Shown here: positions 34,869 to 44,218 of the stretch, piece by piece | Position numbering within the stretch: position 1 is the first letter of the stretch | How the letters are laid out: each line of letters opens with the position of its first letter | Source of the DNA: Phycisphaerae bacterium | Lineage (GTDB): Bacteria > Planctomycetota > Phycisphaerae > Phycisphaerales > SM1A02 | NCBI GenBank assembly: GCA_002862305.1 | Contig: PKCS01000009.1 | Coordinates: forward strand, 39,479 to 103,478 | Direction: 5' to 3' | DNA length: 64,000 bases | Notes under the pieces: model-generated | Seen by the model: only the letters and a program-made list of their open reading frames with translations | Told to the model about the DNA's origin: nothing | The model's database searches: none | Made by a program: the position numbers and the translations under genes

Positions 34869-35570
34869 TTGACTCGCAGCCAAGACGACCAAACCCGTTC
34901 GAGAACCACCACCCGGACCAAGCTGGTCCTGGGGGTCTTCGTGACCTCCATGACGGCGGTCACCGGGATGCTGCTGATGAGCGGGGGCTTCGAGATGCCC
35001 ACGACTCGATTCACGGCCACCAAGCCGGTGATCATGGCCCCGGCGGAATCCCTGGGGGCCGGCGACGCCACCCCGGTCCCGTCCGCCGAGCTCGGCGTCG
35101 ACGAGGGCCGCTGGCAGCACATCGTGATCCACGATTCCGGTTCCATGGCGGGCACCGTCCGAGAACTCGACGTCCAGGCCAGGCGAGCCGGCCTCGATGA
35201 CCTCGGGTACCACTTCGTGATCGGCAACGGGGCGGGACTGAGTGATGGCGTGGTGGAGGCGACGCCTCGCTGGAACCGACAGGGCGCCGGCGCCCACGTG
35301 GCCGCATCCCCCGCACCGTCCCCGGCGGAACGGGCCCGAATCGACGGCCTCAATCGCCGCTCCATCGGGATCTGCCTGATCGGCAACGGCGAGCGCAAGG
35401 CGTTCACCGAATCGCAGATCCGGGCCCTGATCGACCTCGTTCGATCACTGCAGGTGCAGCTGGACATTCCCGCATCGGGCGTGATGCTCCACTCGGACCT
35501 GAACCGCGAGGTCGCGAGCCCCGGTCGGTTCTTCCCGATCGAACGCCTCGAGGCCCGACTGGAACCCTGA
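34869..35570 (+). CDS. N-acetylmuramoyl-L-alanine amidase (Amidase_2/PGRP fold)
   Basis: A 233-residue protein with an N-terminal membrane helix (VLGVFVTSMTAVTGMLLMSGG) and a zinc amidase domain from about residue 80. The zinc ligands are probably His88 (QHIVIHDSGS), the His in GAGAHVAA and the His in MLHSDLNRE. NRRSIGICLIGN is the typical second strand motif. It should cleave the peptide stem from muramic acid during wall turnover. Some Planctomycetota have thin or altered peptidoglycan, so presence of this enzyme supports a wall. The TTG start follows a cytoplasmic segment rich in Arg/Thr. Confidence 0.88.
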   Translation: MTRSQDDQTRSRTTTRTKLVLGVFVTSMTAVTGMLLMSGGFEMPTTRFTATKPVIMAPAESLGAGDATPVPSAELGVDEGRWQHIVIHDSGSMAGTVRELDVQARRAGLDDLGYHFVIGNGAGLSDGVVEATPRWNRQGAGAHVAASPAPSPAERARIDGLNRRSIGICLIGNGERKAFTESQIRALIDLVRSLQVQLDIPASGVMLHSDLNREVASPGRFFPIERLEARLEP

Positions 35571-35705
35571 GCCCAGCTCGCGGCCCGGCGGGCCGGTGCT
35601 CGTTCATATCAGGGCCGGCACCAACCCCGAACGAACCAGAGTTGGCCGCTGCCGTCCACCACCCGGCCCGCACGGCACCGCCGTGGCCCTCGATCCGGAT
35701 GCCGA

Positions 35706-36419
35706 ATGTCCAACCCTCCAGACATTGCCGTGCTCTTCGACCTCGACGGGACCCTGATCGACTCCTCCGGCGACCTGGCCTCGGCCGCGAACCGGATGCT
35801 GGACCACCTCTCGCTGCCCTCGGTGACCCTGCCGCAGGTCGAGGACTGGATCGGCCACGGGGTGGTCCAACTGGTCAATCGATGCCTGACGCGGTCCTTC
35901 GAGGGGACCGCCGACCCGGATTTGCTTGATCGGGGACTCGCGCTCTTTCGTCGTGAATACCTCCAGACCGGCCTCGTCCTGACCACCGTCCTGCCCGGGG
36001 CCCGGGAGCTGCTCGAGTCCCTGCGGGCCTCCGGCTACCGGGTCGGACTGGTCACCAACAAGGATCACGTTCCCACCGCCGCCGTCCTCGAGGCCGTGAA
36101 CATGGCGGACTGCTTCGAGGTCGTCGTCGCGGGGGACACCCTGCCGGTTCGAAAACCCAGCCCCGAGCCCTTGAACCACGCCCTGGAAGTACTGGGGCTG
36201 TCCTCGGGCTGGATGATCGGGGATTCCGAGACCGACGCGCGCTCGAGCCTTTCGGCCGGCCTACCATTCATTGCAGTCAGGGGCGGGTACGGCCGTCCCT
36301 TCCGGGAAGGCAGCCTGTCCGGTCCACCGGTCCTCGTGGTGGACTCGCTGCTGGAACTGCTCGGACCATCCGGTGGTCCGGTTGAAATGCTGGCCCGTCC
36401 CGATTCGTTGTCCCCCTAG
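35706..36419 (+). CDS. gph: HAD-family phosphatase (phosphoglycolate phosphatase-like)
   Basis: A 237-residue haloacid dehalogenase-type phosphatase. Motif I is VLFDLDGTLIDSSGDLA with the nucleophilic Asp. Motif II is GLVTNKDH, motif III the Lys of VRKPSPEPL, and motif IV MIGDSETDARSS. The helical cap after motif I has the Gph length. Likely substrate is 2-phosphoglycolate, but related phosphatases (pyrophosphatase PpaX, pyridoxal phosphatase) look the same at this level. It lies 135 bp after the amidase gene and 44 bp before the protease gene. Confidence 0.88.
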   Translation: MSNPPDIAVLFDLDGTLIDSSGDLASAANRMLDHLSLPSVTLPQVEDWIGHGVVQLVNRCLTRSFEGTADPDLLDRGLALFRREYLQTGLVLTTVLPGARELLESLRASGYRVGLVTNKDHVPTAAVLEAVNMADCFEVVVAGDTLPVRKPSPEPLNHALEVLGLSSGWMIGDSETDARSSLSAGLPFIAVRGGYGRPFREGSLSGPPVLVVDSLLELLGPSGGPVEMLARPDSLSP

Positions 36420-36432
36420 GTCGTTCCGGGGG

Positions 36433-36438
36433 TACGAT
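36433..36438 (+). promoter_or_regulatory. TACGAT -10-like element of the protease gene
   Basis: TACGAT with TTGTCC 19 bp upstream (36408-36413). A leader of about 20 nt containing AAGGA precedes the ATG at 36464. Confidence 0.4.
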
Positions 36439-36463
36439 GGCATTGACGTAAGGATGTGTGGAC

Positions 36464-38788
36464 ATGAACACGCCCTGGACCACCAACAACCCCCGGCTGA
36501 GTCCATCAGGGCACTGGTTCCCGCTCCATGGATCCCTCAGGTCACTGCTGGCGGTCGCGCTGGGGGGGATCCTCGCCTCCTCGCTGCCCGCCACCCCGCT
36601 TTCCGCCGCCCAGGACGAGGGCTTCACCTCGATCGACGAGGCGCAGCAGCTGGAAACCCTCTACAAGGAACTGATCGACCGGGTCCGGCCCGCAGTGGTC
36701 GGCCTGGAGGTCATCTACCCCGGCCGTGGACGGCGATCCTCGATCGCCGGTGGTTCGGGAACGATCATCGACCTCTCCGAAGGCCTGATCCTGACCTCCG
36801 GGCACGTGGGGCGCGCCTCCGGCCTTCCCGTACGGGTCTACCTGCATGATGGGACCACCCTGAGGGGCGAGACCCTCGGCCAGTTCCTCGACGGGCAGGA
36901 GGACTGCGGTCTGGTCCGGGTACCCCCCGAGACCCTGTCCGAGCTTCCCGCGGGCCTCGTCAGCGAACTCGAACTCGGTGATTCGGACCTGGTCGAGACC
37001 GGAGACTGGGTGCTGGTGCTCGGCCACACCCACGGCATCGAGACCGACCCCTGGCGCCCGCCACCCGCGCGGATCGGGTGCATCACCGGGAACCACGGCT
37101 ACGTGCTCACCATGGACGCCCCCCTCAACAGCGGTGATTCCGGCGGCGCGACCGTCGACCTCAAGGGGCGGCTCATCGGGATCAACGAGTCCTGCGCCCA
37201 GCATCCCTTCGAGAACGCCTCCACCGCGATCAACGTCGCCATCGGTCACTTCGAGGACATGGTCAACGGAATCTCGGGCGGTGCCACGCTCCCCGAGCTG
37301 GGGGAGAACCTCCGTGCGCTGGACTCCGCCGAGAGCACGCACCCGATCGTGTTCCAACCCGCGGATCTCGACAATGGGCGGAACGACCGTGCGATGCGTC
37401 GCGTCCTCGAGGAGGCCTGCTCGGAGGCCGCGCGCTGGACGATCAGGGTCTTCAACGGTGGTGAGCAGGTGGCCTTCGGCATCGTGGTGACCGAGTCCGG
37501 ACTCGCGATCACCAAGGCCTCGGAGGTCGACCCCAGGGACTCCGAGATCATGGTCGGGACCCCCGACGGCCAGCTGGTCATGGCGGAGCCGCTCGCGATC
37601 GATCGCACCCTCGACCTGCTGCTCATGCAGCTGCCGGATCGACGGTGGACCCCGGCCCCCCTCGCCGTCGACCACGCCGAGATCGAGTCCGGCACCATGG
37701 TCATCTCCGCGGGACCCGATCCCCAGCCGATCTCCTTCGGCATCACGCAGCTCGACGAGTACGAGTCGGACCTGAGCATCCTCGACAAGGCGTTCCTCGG
37801 GATCAGCTTCCAGGATTTCGAGGAAGGTGCCCTGGGTGCACTGGTCCGGGGCGTGGTGGGGGGGACGGCCGCCGATCGCGCGGGGATCGCACGCGGCGAC
37901 GTCATCACCCGGATCGACGGACGCGAGGTCTCGGGCCCCAACGGACTCCAGGCCGCGCTGTCCACCCTTCGCGCGGGCAGCGTGGTGGAGGTCGACTTCT
38001 TCCGTGACGGGACTTCCATGCGGGAGCGGGTGCGGCTGGGTTCCCGGGCCGAAGCCACCGACGAGTACGAATCCGGCAACGACGAGATCAGGGTCAGTCG
38101 CCACGACACCGGGTTCGGCACCGTGATCCAGCACGACGGCCTGGTCCGACCCGAGGAATGCGGGAGTGCGCTGGTCAACCTCGACGGGGACCTGGTCGGC
38201 ATGAACATCGCCCGGAACGATCGGACGCGGACCTTCGCCCTGCCCATCGGGGTGATTCGCGCCAGCGTCGAGAAGATGCGCTCCGGAGGCGGCCGGGTGA
38301 AGGTCTGGCAGGCCGAGGACCCCCGGGAGCTGCAGGTACCCATCCGGCCCCTGGAGGATGGTGGATTCAGGCTTCCCGCCTCCGCCGCACAGCTCTACGG
38401 TCCGAACCTCAGGTTCCAGCCGACCAGCAGTCGCTCGCGTCGCTTCTCGGCCTCGGGGTTCATCACCGGACTCGACACCACCCGGGACGAGATCCTCTGG
38501 GTACTCAGGGATCCCGCTCCCGGCCTCTACCAGGTCCGGGTCCGTCAGTCCTGCGCGATGAAGTATGCCGGCACCAAGTACGTGCTCGAGGTCGAGGGTG
38601 CCCGGCTCGAGAGCGCGGCAATGCCCACTCGTGGCTGGGGCGACTTCAAGGACACCACCATCGGATCCATCGAGGTCCCCGACAGGGAAACCGTCGTGCT
38701 CAAGATCGCGCCCCTCGACGAGCCTCGCGACACGCTGTTCCTGCTCTCCGAGATCGAACTGGTCCCGGTCCGGCTGGACGGCCCCTGA
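36464..38788 (+). CDS. S1C-like serine protease fused to pseudoprotease-PDZ and C-terminal beta domain
   Basis: A 774-residue exported protein with a signal peptide (to about residue 50). Domain 1 (about 65-270) is a trypsin-like protease with an intact triad: His114 (LILTSGHVG), Asp147 (QEDCGLVRV) and Ser226 (NSGDSGGAT). A second trypsin-like fold (about 325-605) has the His replaced by Ser353 (ITKASEV) and the Ser position occupied by Cys566 (RPEECGSALV), so it is likely inactive. A PDZ domain (about 442-525) is inserted inside it. The last 150 residues form a beta-rich domain. It resembles HtrA/DegP in quality-control theme. A GTG at 36458 is an alternative start. Confidence 0.88.
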   Translation: MNTPWTTNNPRLSPSGHWFPLHGSLRSLLAVALGGILASSLPATPLSAAQDEGFTSIDEAQQLETLYKELIDRVRPAVVGLEVIYPGRGRRSSIAGGSGTIIDLSEGLILTSGHVGRASGLPVRVYLHDGTTLRGETLGQFLDGQEDCGLVRVPPETLSELPAGLVSELELGDSDLVETGDWVLVLGHTHGIETDPWRPPPARIGCITGNHGYVLTMDAPLNSGDSGGATVDLKGRLIGINESCAQHPFENASTAINVAIGHFEDMVNGISGGATLPELGENLRALDSAESTHPIVFQPADLDNGRNDRAMRRVLEEACSEAARWTIRVFNGGEQVAFGIVVTESGLAITKASEVDPRDSEIMVGTPDGQLVMAEPLAIDRTLDLLLMQLPDRRWTPAPLAVDHAEIESGTMVISAGPDPQPISFGITQLDEYESDLSILDKAFLGISFQDFEEGALGALVRGVVGGTAADRAGIARGDVITRIDGREVSGPNGLQAALSTLRAGSVVEVDFFRDGTSMRERVRLGSRAEATDEYESGNDEIRVSRHDTGFGTVIQHDGLVRPEECGSALVNLDGDLVGMNIARNDRTRTFALPIGVIRASVEKMRSGGGRVKVWQAEDPRELQVPIRPLEDGGFRLPASAAQLYGPNLRFQPTSSRSRRFSASGFITGLDTTRDEILWVLRDPAPGLYQVRVRQSCAMKYAGTKYVLEVEGARLESAAMPTRGWGDFKDTTIGSIEVPDRETVVLKIAPLDEPRDTLFLLSEIELVPVRLDGP

Positions 38789-38796
38789 TCATTCGA

Positions 38797-39273
38797 TCAG
38801 GATCCCACGGTCTCCGACCAGCGCCTGAACTGGATGTACTCGATCCCGGTTTCCTCGAACACCGTGACCGCCTTCCCGATGCTGTCCACCCATCGCTCGT
38901 CCTCATGGTCGAGCGCGTAGGTGACCACCTCCCGGATCCCGGACTGCGCGACCGAGATCGCGCACTGCACGCACGGGCTGAACGACGAGTAGAGCGTGCA
39001 CCCGATCGGTGACACCCCGTTCCGGGCGCACTGGATGATCGCGTTGAGCTCTGCGTGGACCGTGAGGTCGTACTTGACCGGTCTCTGGAGCCGGCTCGGG
39101 GTGTCCTCGAGCCCGCGGGGCAGGCCGTTGAACCCGGTGGCGACGATCTGGCGAGTGGGGCTGACGATCACCGCGCCGACTCCTCGACTGGGGTCCTTGC
39201 TCCAACCGGCGATCTCGTCGGCGAGCCTCAGGAACCTCTTCTGCCACTTGTCCGGTTCGGGAGCCTGGTTCAT
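38797..39273 (-). CDS. dCMP/cytidine deaminase-family protein
   Basis: A 158-residue zinc deaminase. The zinc site is HAELNAI (His and catalytic Glu) with SPCVQCA (the PCxxC pair). It starts WQKRFLRLADEIAGWSKDPSRGVGAV, the layout of deoxycytidylate deaminase/ComEB proteins, which supply dUMP for thymidylate synthesis. The allosteric and substrate residues are not certain from sequence, so the exact nucleotide is open. It lies 2 bp after gpmI. A minus-strand TAGAGT 7 nt before its ATG suggests its own promoter inside the end of gpmI. Confidence 0.88.
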   Translation of the reverse strand: MNQAPEPDKWQKRFLRLADEIAGWSKDPSRGVGAVIVSPTRQIVATGFNGLPRGLEDTPSRLQRPVKYDLTVHAELNAIIQCARNGVSPIGCTLYSSFSPCVQCAISVAQSGIREVVTYALDHEDERWVDSIGKAVTVFEETGIEYIQFRRWSETVGS

Positions 39274-39275
39274 CC

Positions 39276-40934
39276 CTACCACTCTATCAGGGACTTCCCG
39301 GTCATTGCAGCGGGGCGCTCCACCCCGAGGAGCTCGAGGAGGGTGGGTGCGATGTCGGCCAGCCGCCCCCCCTCGCGGAGCCGCATCCCCCGGAATCGCT
39401 CCCCCACCAGGTGCAACGGGACGTCGTAGCTGGTGTGGGCGGTGTGGGGACAATCGTCCTCCACGTTCCACATCTGTTCCGCATTGCCATGGTCCGCGGT
39501 CACGATCAGCGAGCCGTCACGACCGAGCACCTCCTCGACGAGGCTGCCCACGCACGCGTCGACGTGCTCGCAGGCCGCGATCGCGGCCCCGAGGTCGCCG
39601 GTGTGCCCGACCATGTCACCATTCGCGAAGTTGACGATGATCAGATCCTCCCGGTCCGCGGCCCGGATCCGCTCCAGCACGGCGTCCCTGACCTCGAACG
39701 CACTCATCTCCGGCTTCTTGTCGTAGGTGCTCACCTCGGTGGGGCTGGGGATCATCGTCCTCGATTCACCCGGGAAGGGATCCTCCCGGTAGTCGTTGAA
39801 GAAGAAGGTCACGTGGGGGAACTTCTCGGTCTCCGCGCACCGGAACTGGCTGAGTCCGGCCGCGCTCAGCACCTCACCCAGGATCGACGGCATCTTCTCG
39901 GGTTTCTCGAAGGCGACCTCCATCGGAAGTCCTTCCTCGTACCGGGTCAGTCCGGTGATGGCGACGTCGTGGACCCGGTGCCGTCTCTGGAATCCCCCGT
40001 TGGGTTGGGCGGCGAGCTGCCGGTCCCCGAGGCTGAACGCCCGGATCAGTTCCCTCGGTCGATCCCCCCTGAAATTGAAGAAGATCACGGAGTCCCCGTC
40101 CCGGATCCGACTCTCCGCCACGCCGTCCGGACCGTCACCCAGCGCGGTGGGCGGCATGAACTCGTCCCCGCTCATCGAGGGATCCTCGGGGGCACGGTAG
40201 TGGGCCTCGAGCGCGCCCAGCGCGGAGGCCGCGGTCCGCCCGGTTCCCTCCACCAGCGAGTCGTAGGCCAGCTCCACCCGGTCCCAACGATGATCCCGGT
40301 CCATCGCCCAGTAGCGGCCCAGCACCGTGGCGATGGGGGGGTAGCCCGCCTCATCGAGGGTCCGCTCGACCTCCTTCAGGTGGTCCAAACCGCTCCGAGG
40401 GGGGGTGTCCCGTCCATCCGTGATCGCGTGCACCCGCAGGCCCTTCGGCGGGCATCCCCGTCTCGAGGCCAGGTCGATCAGCGCCAGCAGGTGGTGGACG
40501 TCGCTGTGGACCTTTCCGTCGCTCACCAGCCCCAGCAGGTGGACGGTCCCCCCGGTGGATTCGACGCGTCCGAATGCGGCGTCCAGCCCCACGTTCTCGA
40601 AGAACGCGCCGCTGCGGATCGACCGAGTGATCCTCATGAGCTCCTGGTCCACGATGCGCCCCGCGCCGATGTTCTGGTGCCCGACCTCCGAGTTGCCCAT
40701 GACTGGTCCATCCGGGCCGGTGGGCAGCCCGACGTCCTCGCCGCTGGTCCGGATCAGGGTGCTCGGCCACTCGGACGCCAGCCGGTCCGCGACCGGGGTC
40801 CCGGCAAGGTGGATCGCGTTGAACGCATCGTGTTCCGGATGCGGGTTGCGGCCCCAGCCGTCGCGGATCACCAGCAGGCAGGGTGGCGATCTTCGCGGTG
40901 ATGACGGTCCGGTCGCGGAAGGAGGCTGATCCAT
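39276..40934 (-). CDS. gpmI: 2,3-bisphosphoglycerate-independent phosphoglycerate mutase
   Basis: A 552-residue two-metal enzyme interconverting 3- and 2-phosphoglycerate in glycolysis. The first metal Asp is in LVIRDGWGRNP (Asp25) and the phosphoserine nucleophile is Ser82 in VMGNSEVGHQNIGAGR. C-terminal metal ligands sit in IIVNFANGDMVGHTGD and TADHGNAEQMW. Residues 1-18 are a Pro/Ser-rich extension. Length is a little above the usual 510-520. It is divergent from the YggS-type gene and upstream of the deaminase. Confidence 0.97.
   Translation of the reverse strand: MDQPPSATGPSSPRRSPPCLLVIRDGWGRNPHPEHDAFNAIHLAGTPVADRLASEWPSTLIRTSGEDVGLPTGPDGPVMGNSEVGHQNIGAGRIVDQELMRITRSIRSGAFFENVGLDAAFGRVESTGGTVHLLGLVSDGKVHSDVHHLLALIDLASRRGCPPKGLRVHAITDGRDTPPRSGLDHLKEVERTLDEAGYPPIATVLGRYWAMDRDHRWDRVELAYDSLVEGTGRTAASALGALEAHYRAPEDPSMSGDEFMPPTALGDGPDGVAESRIRDGDSVIFFNFRGDRPRELIRAFSLGDRQLAAQPNGGFQRRHRVHDVAITGLTRYEEGLPMEVAFEKPEKMPSILGEVLSAAGLSQFRCAETEKFPHVTFFFNDYREDPFPGESRTMIPSPTEVSTYDKKPEMSAFEVRDAVLERIRAADREDLIIVNFANGDMVGHTGDLGAAIAACEHVDACVGSLVEEVLGRDGSLIVTADHGNAEQMWNVEDDCPHTAHTSYDVPLHLVGERFRGMRLREGGRLADIAPTLLELLGVERPAAMTGKSLIEW
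39281..39286 (-). promoter_or_regulatory. TAGAGT -10-like element of the deaminase gene
   Basis: Minus-strand TAGAGT ends 7 nt before the ATG at 39273 and overlaps the last codons of gpmI. Confidence 0.4.
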
Positions 40935-40940
40935 GTGCAG

Positions 40941-40946
40941 AGGGTA
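40941..40946 (-). promoter_or_regulatory. TACCCT -10-like element of gpmI
   Basis: Minus-strand TACCCT ends exactly 6 nt before the gpmI ATG at 40934. Confidence 0.45.
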
Positions 40947-41000
40947 CCGTCACTGGCTGGCTCGCGAGCGACCGGCTTGCGCGAAGGTCCGGTCCGCTCC

Positions 41001-41006
41001 TATGCT
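41001..41006 (+). promoter_or_regulatory. TATGCT -10-like element of the YggS-type gene
   Basis: TATGCT ends exactly 6 nt before ATG 41013, which supports that start over an in-frame ATG at 40935. Confidence 0.45.
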
Positions 41007-41012
41007 CTCTCC

Positions 41013-41822
41013 ATGCCCACTTCCTCAGATCACCAGACACCCTCCGGGACCGAGGCGGGCGAACTCGACCTGCTCGGACGGTACCGGTCCCTCATGGACC
41101 GCGTCGCAGCCGCGGCCGAGCGCTCCGGTCGGTCCGCCAAGGACGTGGTGGTGGTGCTGGTGTCCAAGTACGGCACCATCGAGCAGATCCGAGAGCTCGT
41201 CGACGCCGGTCACGTCCACTTCGGTGAGAGTCGCGCGCAGCAGCTCGAGCAACGAGCCGCCCAGATCTCGGAATGGCTCGAACGTCGCAACGAGATCTCC
41301 CCGCCCGACCAGCAACGCCCCGGGGGAGCCGTCCACTGGCACATGATCGGGCACCTGCAGCGGAACAAGGCCCGCAAGCTGATCAAGTACGTTCGGCTGG
41401 TCCAGACCGTGGATTCGCTTCGCCTGGCCGAGGAGATCCAGTCCGCCGCGGCGAAGGGGGACCGACCGGTCGAGGTCCTCATCCAGGTCAACGTCTCGGG
41501 GGAGAGCCAGAAGCACGGCATCGCCCCGCCTGCGGTCCGGCACCTCATCGACCAGGTCGAGACCATGGTCAACGTCCAGGTCCGGGGATTGATGTGCATG
41601 GCCGAGCATTCCGACGACGTGGAGGTGGTTCGACGCGACTTCGCCCACTGCCAGGAACTGTTCGAGGAGATCTCGAACAGGAACAACCTCGGCGGCCGTT
41701 TCAACATACTCTCCATGGGCATGAGCAACGACTTCGAGACCGCGATCGAATGCGGCTCGAACCTCGTCCGCATCGGGAGCGCGGTCTTCAGGGACGAGGG
41801 TCGAAGTCCCGCAGGCGAGTAG
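41013..41822 (+). CDS. YggS-family pyridoxal 5'-phosphate homeostasis protein
   Basis: A 269-residue single-domain PLP-binding protein with a TIM-barrel fold, related to the N-terminus of alanine racemase. The PLP Lys is in VVVLVSKYGTIEQIRELV. HFGESRAQQLEQRA, WHMIGHLQRNKARK (the conserved HxIGxLQxNK motif), VNVSGESQKHGI and LSMGMSNDFETAIECGSNLVRIGSAVF are typical. It buffers PLP and shows no catalytic turnover. The first 30 residues are an extra polar tail. It is convergent with the DUF481 gene. Confidence 0.93.
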   Translation: MPTSSDHQTPSGTEAGELDLLGRYRSLMDRVAAAAERSGRSAKDVVVVLVSKYGTIEQIRELVDAGHVHFGESRAQQLEQRAAQISEWLERRNEISPPDQQRPGGAVHWHMIGHLQRNKARKLIKYVRLVQTVDSLRLAEEIQSAAAKGDRPVEVLIQVNVSGESQKHGIAPPAVRHLIDQVETMVNVQVRGLMCMAEHSDDVEVVRRDFAHCQELFEEISNRNNLGGRFNILSMGMSNDFETAIECGSNLVRIGSAVFRDEGRSPAGE

Positions 41823-41840
41823 GCCTCCTGCAGGCCCGGA

Positions 41841-43076
41841 TCAGAACTCGTACTTGATCCCCCCGAACATCCGGAGGTCGTTCCGCGTCGAGCTCTCGGG
41901 GACGATCGACTGGTACTCGTTCCGGAGCCCGAGGTAGAAGCTCATTCCCTCGGTGTCCTGGAGCCTGAAGTTCCACTCGAGGTTGAGTGAAAGCCGATAC
42001 TGGTTCGACTCCGTGACGTCGGGGGCGTAGGCGAAGTTGCCGGTCACTCGCTGGCGAGCATCGATCTGCCAGTTCCATTCCGTGGACACCAGCAGTTCGG
42101 GGAGCAGCTGGGGGATTCCGTACTCGTAGGTCACCCCGCCGCCGAGGCGTCCGTCGATCTTGAGGTCGTCCAGGTCGACGATCTTGTAGCCCGGCCCCAG
42201 GTAGCCGCTGATCCGCTGCTCCCATTCCTCGAACTCGTCCCACTGGTACGTGCCCTTGGCGAAGATGCTGAATCGGGATCCGCTGAAGAACCAGTCCTGG
42301 ATCGTCGACACCTCCACGTCGTTGTCGATCACCACCCCGTTGGCCCGGTTGAGGAAATAGACGTTGTTGATCCTGAGACGGGCCAGTTCGCTGTTGTGTT
42401 CCGCCTGGGCGCTCAATCGGACGTTGACCTCGTCATTGACGTTCTGCACGTAGCCGAATGCCGCGCCCATCGTGAACGACCAGTTGTCCATGTCCACGAT
42501 CGGGTGCGTGTCGTCCTCCACGGCCGAACCGGCCTCCTCCGCCTGCTGGTCGTCGACCTGCCGGGGATCGGGTCGATCTGCCGCCTCCGGTTCCGGTACC
42601 GGGGCGACCACCCCCCTCCGGGTGCTGCTCAGGGGCCTGACTCCTGCACCGGTCACCAGCTCGCCGAATCCCGGCCGACTCGGTCGCGGCTGGGCCCGCT
42701 TGATGGCGACGATCCGGCCACGGGGTATGCGAAGCTCCTGGAACACGGGGTGCCGGATCACCACCTCGTCCTCGTTTTCCTCGATGATCTCGCCCCTGAT
42801 CACGTCTCCGTCAGCCATCACCACCTCGTCCGACACCGCACCGTCCGCCTCCTGCATGGCCCCCGGGTTGATCGACTCGGGGTCGTAGCCGGCGTCGAGG
42901 TAGGCCTTGAGGAGCTCGGCGTTTCGAGCCTCGGTCGTCGTCGTTCCCCCCTCGGCGGGGCCTGCGACCCCGCCACCCACGGCCTCCCCGGGGTCCCTGC
43001 CGTGGCGGCCTTCCGGATGTCCGGCGGCCAGCGCCAGCGTCGACCAGATTGAGATCAGGAACAGCCAGGTTGGCAT
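41841..43076 (-). CDS. DUF481 (YdiY-like) outer-membrane protein
   Basis: A 411-residue protein with a signal peptide (LFLISIWSTLALAAGHP). A small beta module follows at about 80-115 (VVMADGDVIRGEIIEENEDEVVIRHPVFQELRIPRG in pieces). A Pro/Asp linker comes next, then a DUF481 beta-barrel of about 220 residues. The C-terminus GGIKYEF ends in Phe, as needed for outer-membrane insertion by BAM. E. coli YdiY is a salt-induced barrel of unclear function. Its start is 92 bp from the divergent membrane-protein gene. Confidence 0.85.
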   Translation of the reverse strand: MPTWLFLISIWSTLALAAGHPEGRHGRDPGEAVGGGVAGPAEGGTTTTEARNAELLKAYLDAGYDPESINPGAMQEADGAVSDEVVMADGDVIRGEIIEENEDEVVIRHPVFQELRIPRGRIVAIKRAQPRPSRPGFGELVTGAGVRPLSSTRRGVVAPVPEPEAADRPDPRQVDDQQAEEAGSAVEDDTHPIVDMDNWSFTMGAAFGYVQNVNDEVNVRLSAQAEHNSELARLRINNVYFLNRANGVVIDNDVEVSTIQDWFFSGSRFSIFAKGTYQWDEFEEWEQRISGYLGPGYKIVDLDDLKIDGRLGGGVTYEYGIPQLLPELLVSTEWNWQIDARQRVTGNFAYAPDVTESNQYRLSLNLEWNFRLQDTEGMSFYLGLRNEYQSIVPESSTRNDLRMFGGIKYEF

Positions 43077-43168
43077 GCGGGGTCCATTCTGTCTTCGTCC
43101 ACGTTGCCCTCGCCGCCGATCGCGGTGATGATGGTGCCGATCCAGGCGGGCTGGCCGAAGGCCCCCTC

Positions 43169-44218
43169 ATGTCCATGGAACTCACGGAGCCTGACATGCA
43201 CGACGAAGAGCACGAGACGGACCCGTCTTCAATCGACAATCACGGCACTTCTTCTGCATACGAGGGTGGCTCGGATTCCACGACCGCTCCCTCGGTGCAG
43301 GTGCATGTCCACCCGGATCGGACCCGGCTCATCTCCGGCGAGAACTGGACCAGTCCGCTCATCGCCTCCGGGGTCATCGCCCTGGTGATGGCGATCTCCT
43401 TCCTGGCCGGGGTCGACAGCATCTTCCCGGTTCCTCCGCCCCCGTCCTCGTCGACGTCCGTCGAGGCCCCATCCGCCGAGTCGAGTCCGGCAACTTCTGC
43501 CGATCAGGCCACCATGCCGGCCCCGGCCACCGCACCGTCCAACCCCGAGACCACCCCGCCCGCCAAGGAATCACCCGCCCCGAAGGCCGAGACACCACCT
43601 CCCGGCACGTCCGGCGACTCCCGGGATCCGAGTCCGGCCCCCGATGCCAAGGGCGAAACGACCGATCCAAAGGCCTCCTCCGCCACCCAGGCACCCGACG
43701 CCTCCAACGCACCTCCCGCAGCCTCCTCGGGTGGCAAGACCTCATACCTCGAGGACACGCGACTTCGCGGCCCCGAGGAACCACGCCTCCTGCTGGCACG
43801 CGTCTCGATCCTCGAGGCCTCCGGCGGGGGGGGGACCGGGGACCGTCCCGGCTTCTTCGGTCGGCTGGTGCTCTTCGTGAAGTTCCTGTTCCTGGTCTGT
43901 CTGGGCACGGTCCTGGCGGTGGTCGCCCTCGGCGGCATCGCCTTGATGTCGGATCGTCCCTTGGGCGACTTCAAGGCGGCGGCCGCGCGAGTCAGCCTCT
44001 GCTGCTGGATCTCGACCCTTGCCTTGTTCGTACCCTCGCCCGAACCCTGGCTTCGGGATCCGATCCACTACGCCTCCGCCGCCCTGCTCTTCTGGATCTC
44101 GGGGATGCTCCTGCTGAGGTTGTCCCCCCGACACTCCGCCACCCTCCTCGCGGGGACGGTTGCCTTGCTCGCGGTGACTGCGATCGGATCCCGGGTCGTG
44201 GTGTGGGCCACCTGGTAG
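43169..44218 (+). CDS. Multi-pass membrane protein with Pro/Ser/Ala-rich central region
   Basis: A 349-residue protein. After a polar N-terminus (about 65 residues) there is one membrane helix (IASGVIALVMAISFLAGV). A long disordered segment follows (about 85-205, Pro/Ser/Ala/Thr with scattered Asp/Glu/Lys). Four more hydrophobic helices close the protein (from LVLFVKFLFLVCLGTVLAVV onwards). I do not recognise the family. GAAGG lies about 8 nt before the ATG at 43169; another ATG two codons later is possible. The gap to tmk (235 bp) shows nothing else. Confidence 0.75.
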   Translation: MSMELTEPDMHDEEHETDPSSIDNHGTSSAYEGGSDSTTAPSVQVHVHPDRTRLISGENWTSPLIASGVIALVMAISFLAGVDSIFPVPPPPSSSTSVEAPSAESSPATSADQATMPAPATAPSNPETTPPAKESPAPKAETPPPGTSGDSRDPSPAPDAKGETTDPKASSATQAPDASNAPPAASSGGKTSYLEDTRLRGPEEPRLLLARVSILEASGGGGTGDRPGFFGRLVLFVKFLFLVCLGTVLAVVALGGIALMSDRPLGDFKAAAARVSLCCWISTLALFVPSPEPWLRDPIHYASAALLFWISGMLLLRLSPRHSATLLAGTVALLAVTAIGSRVVVWATW

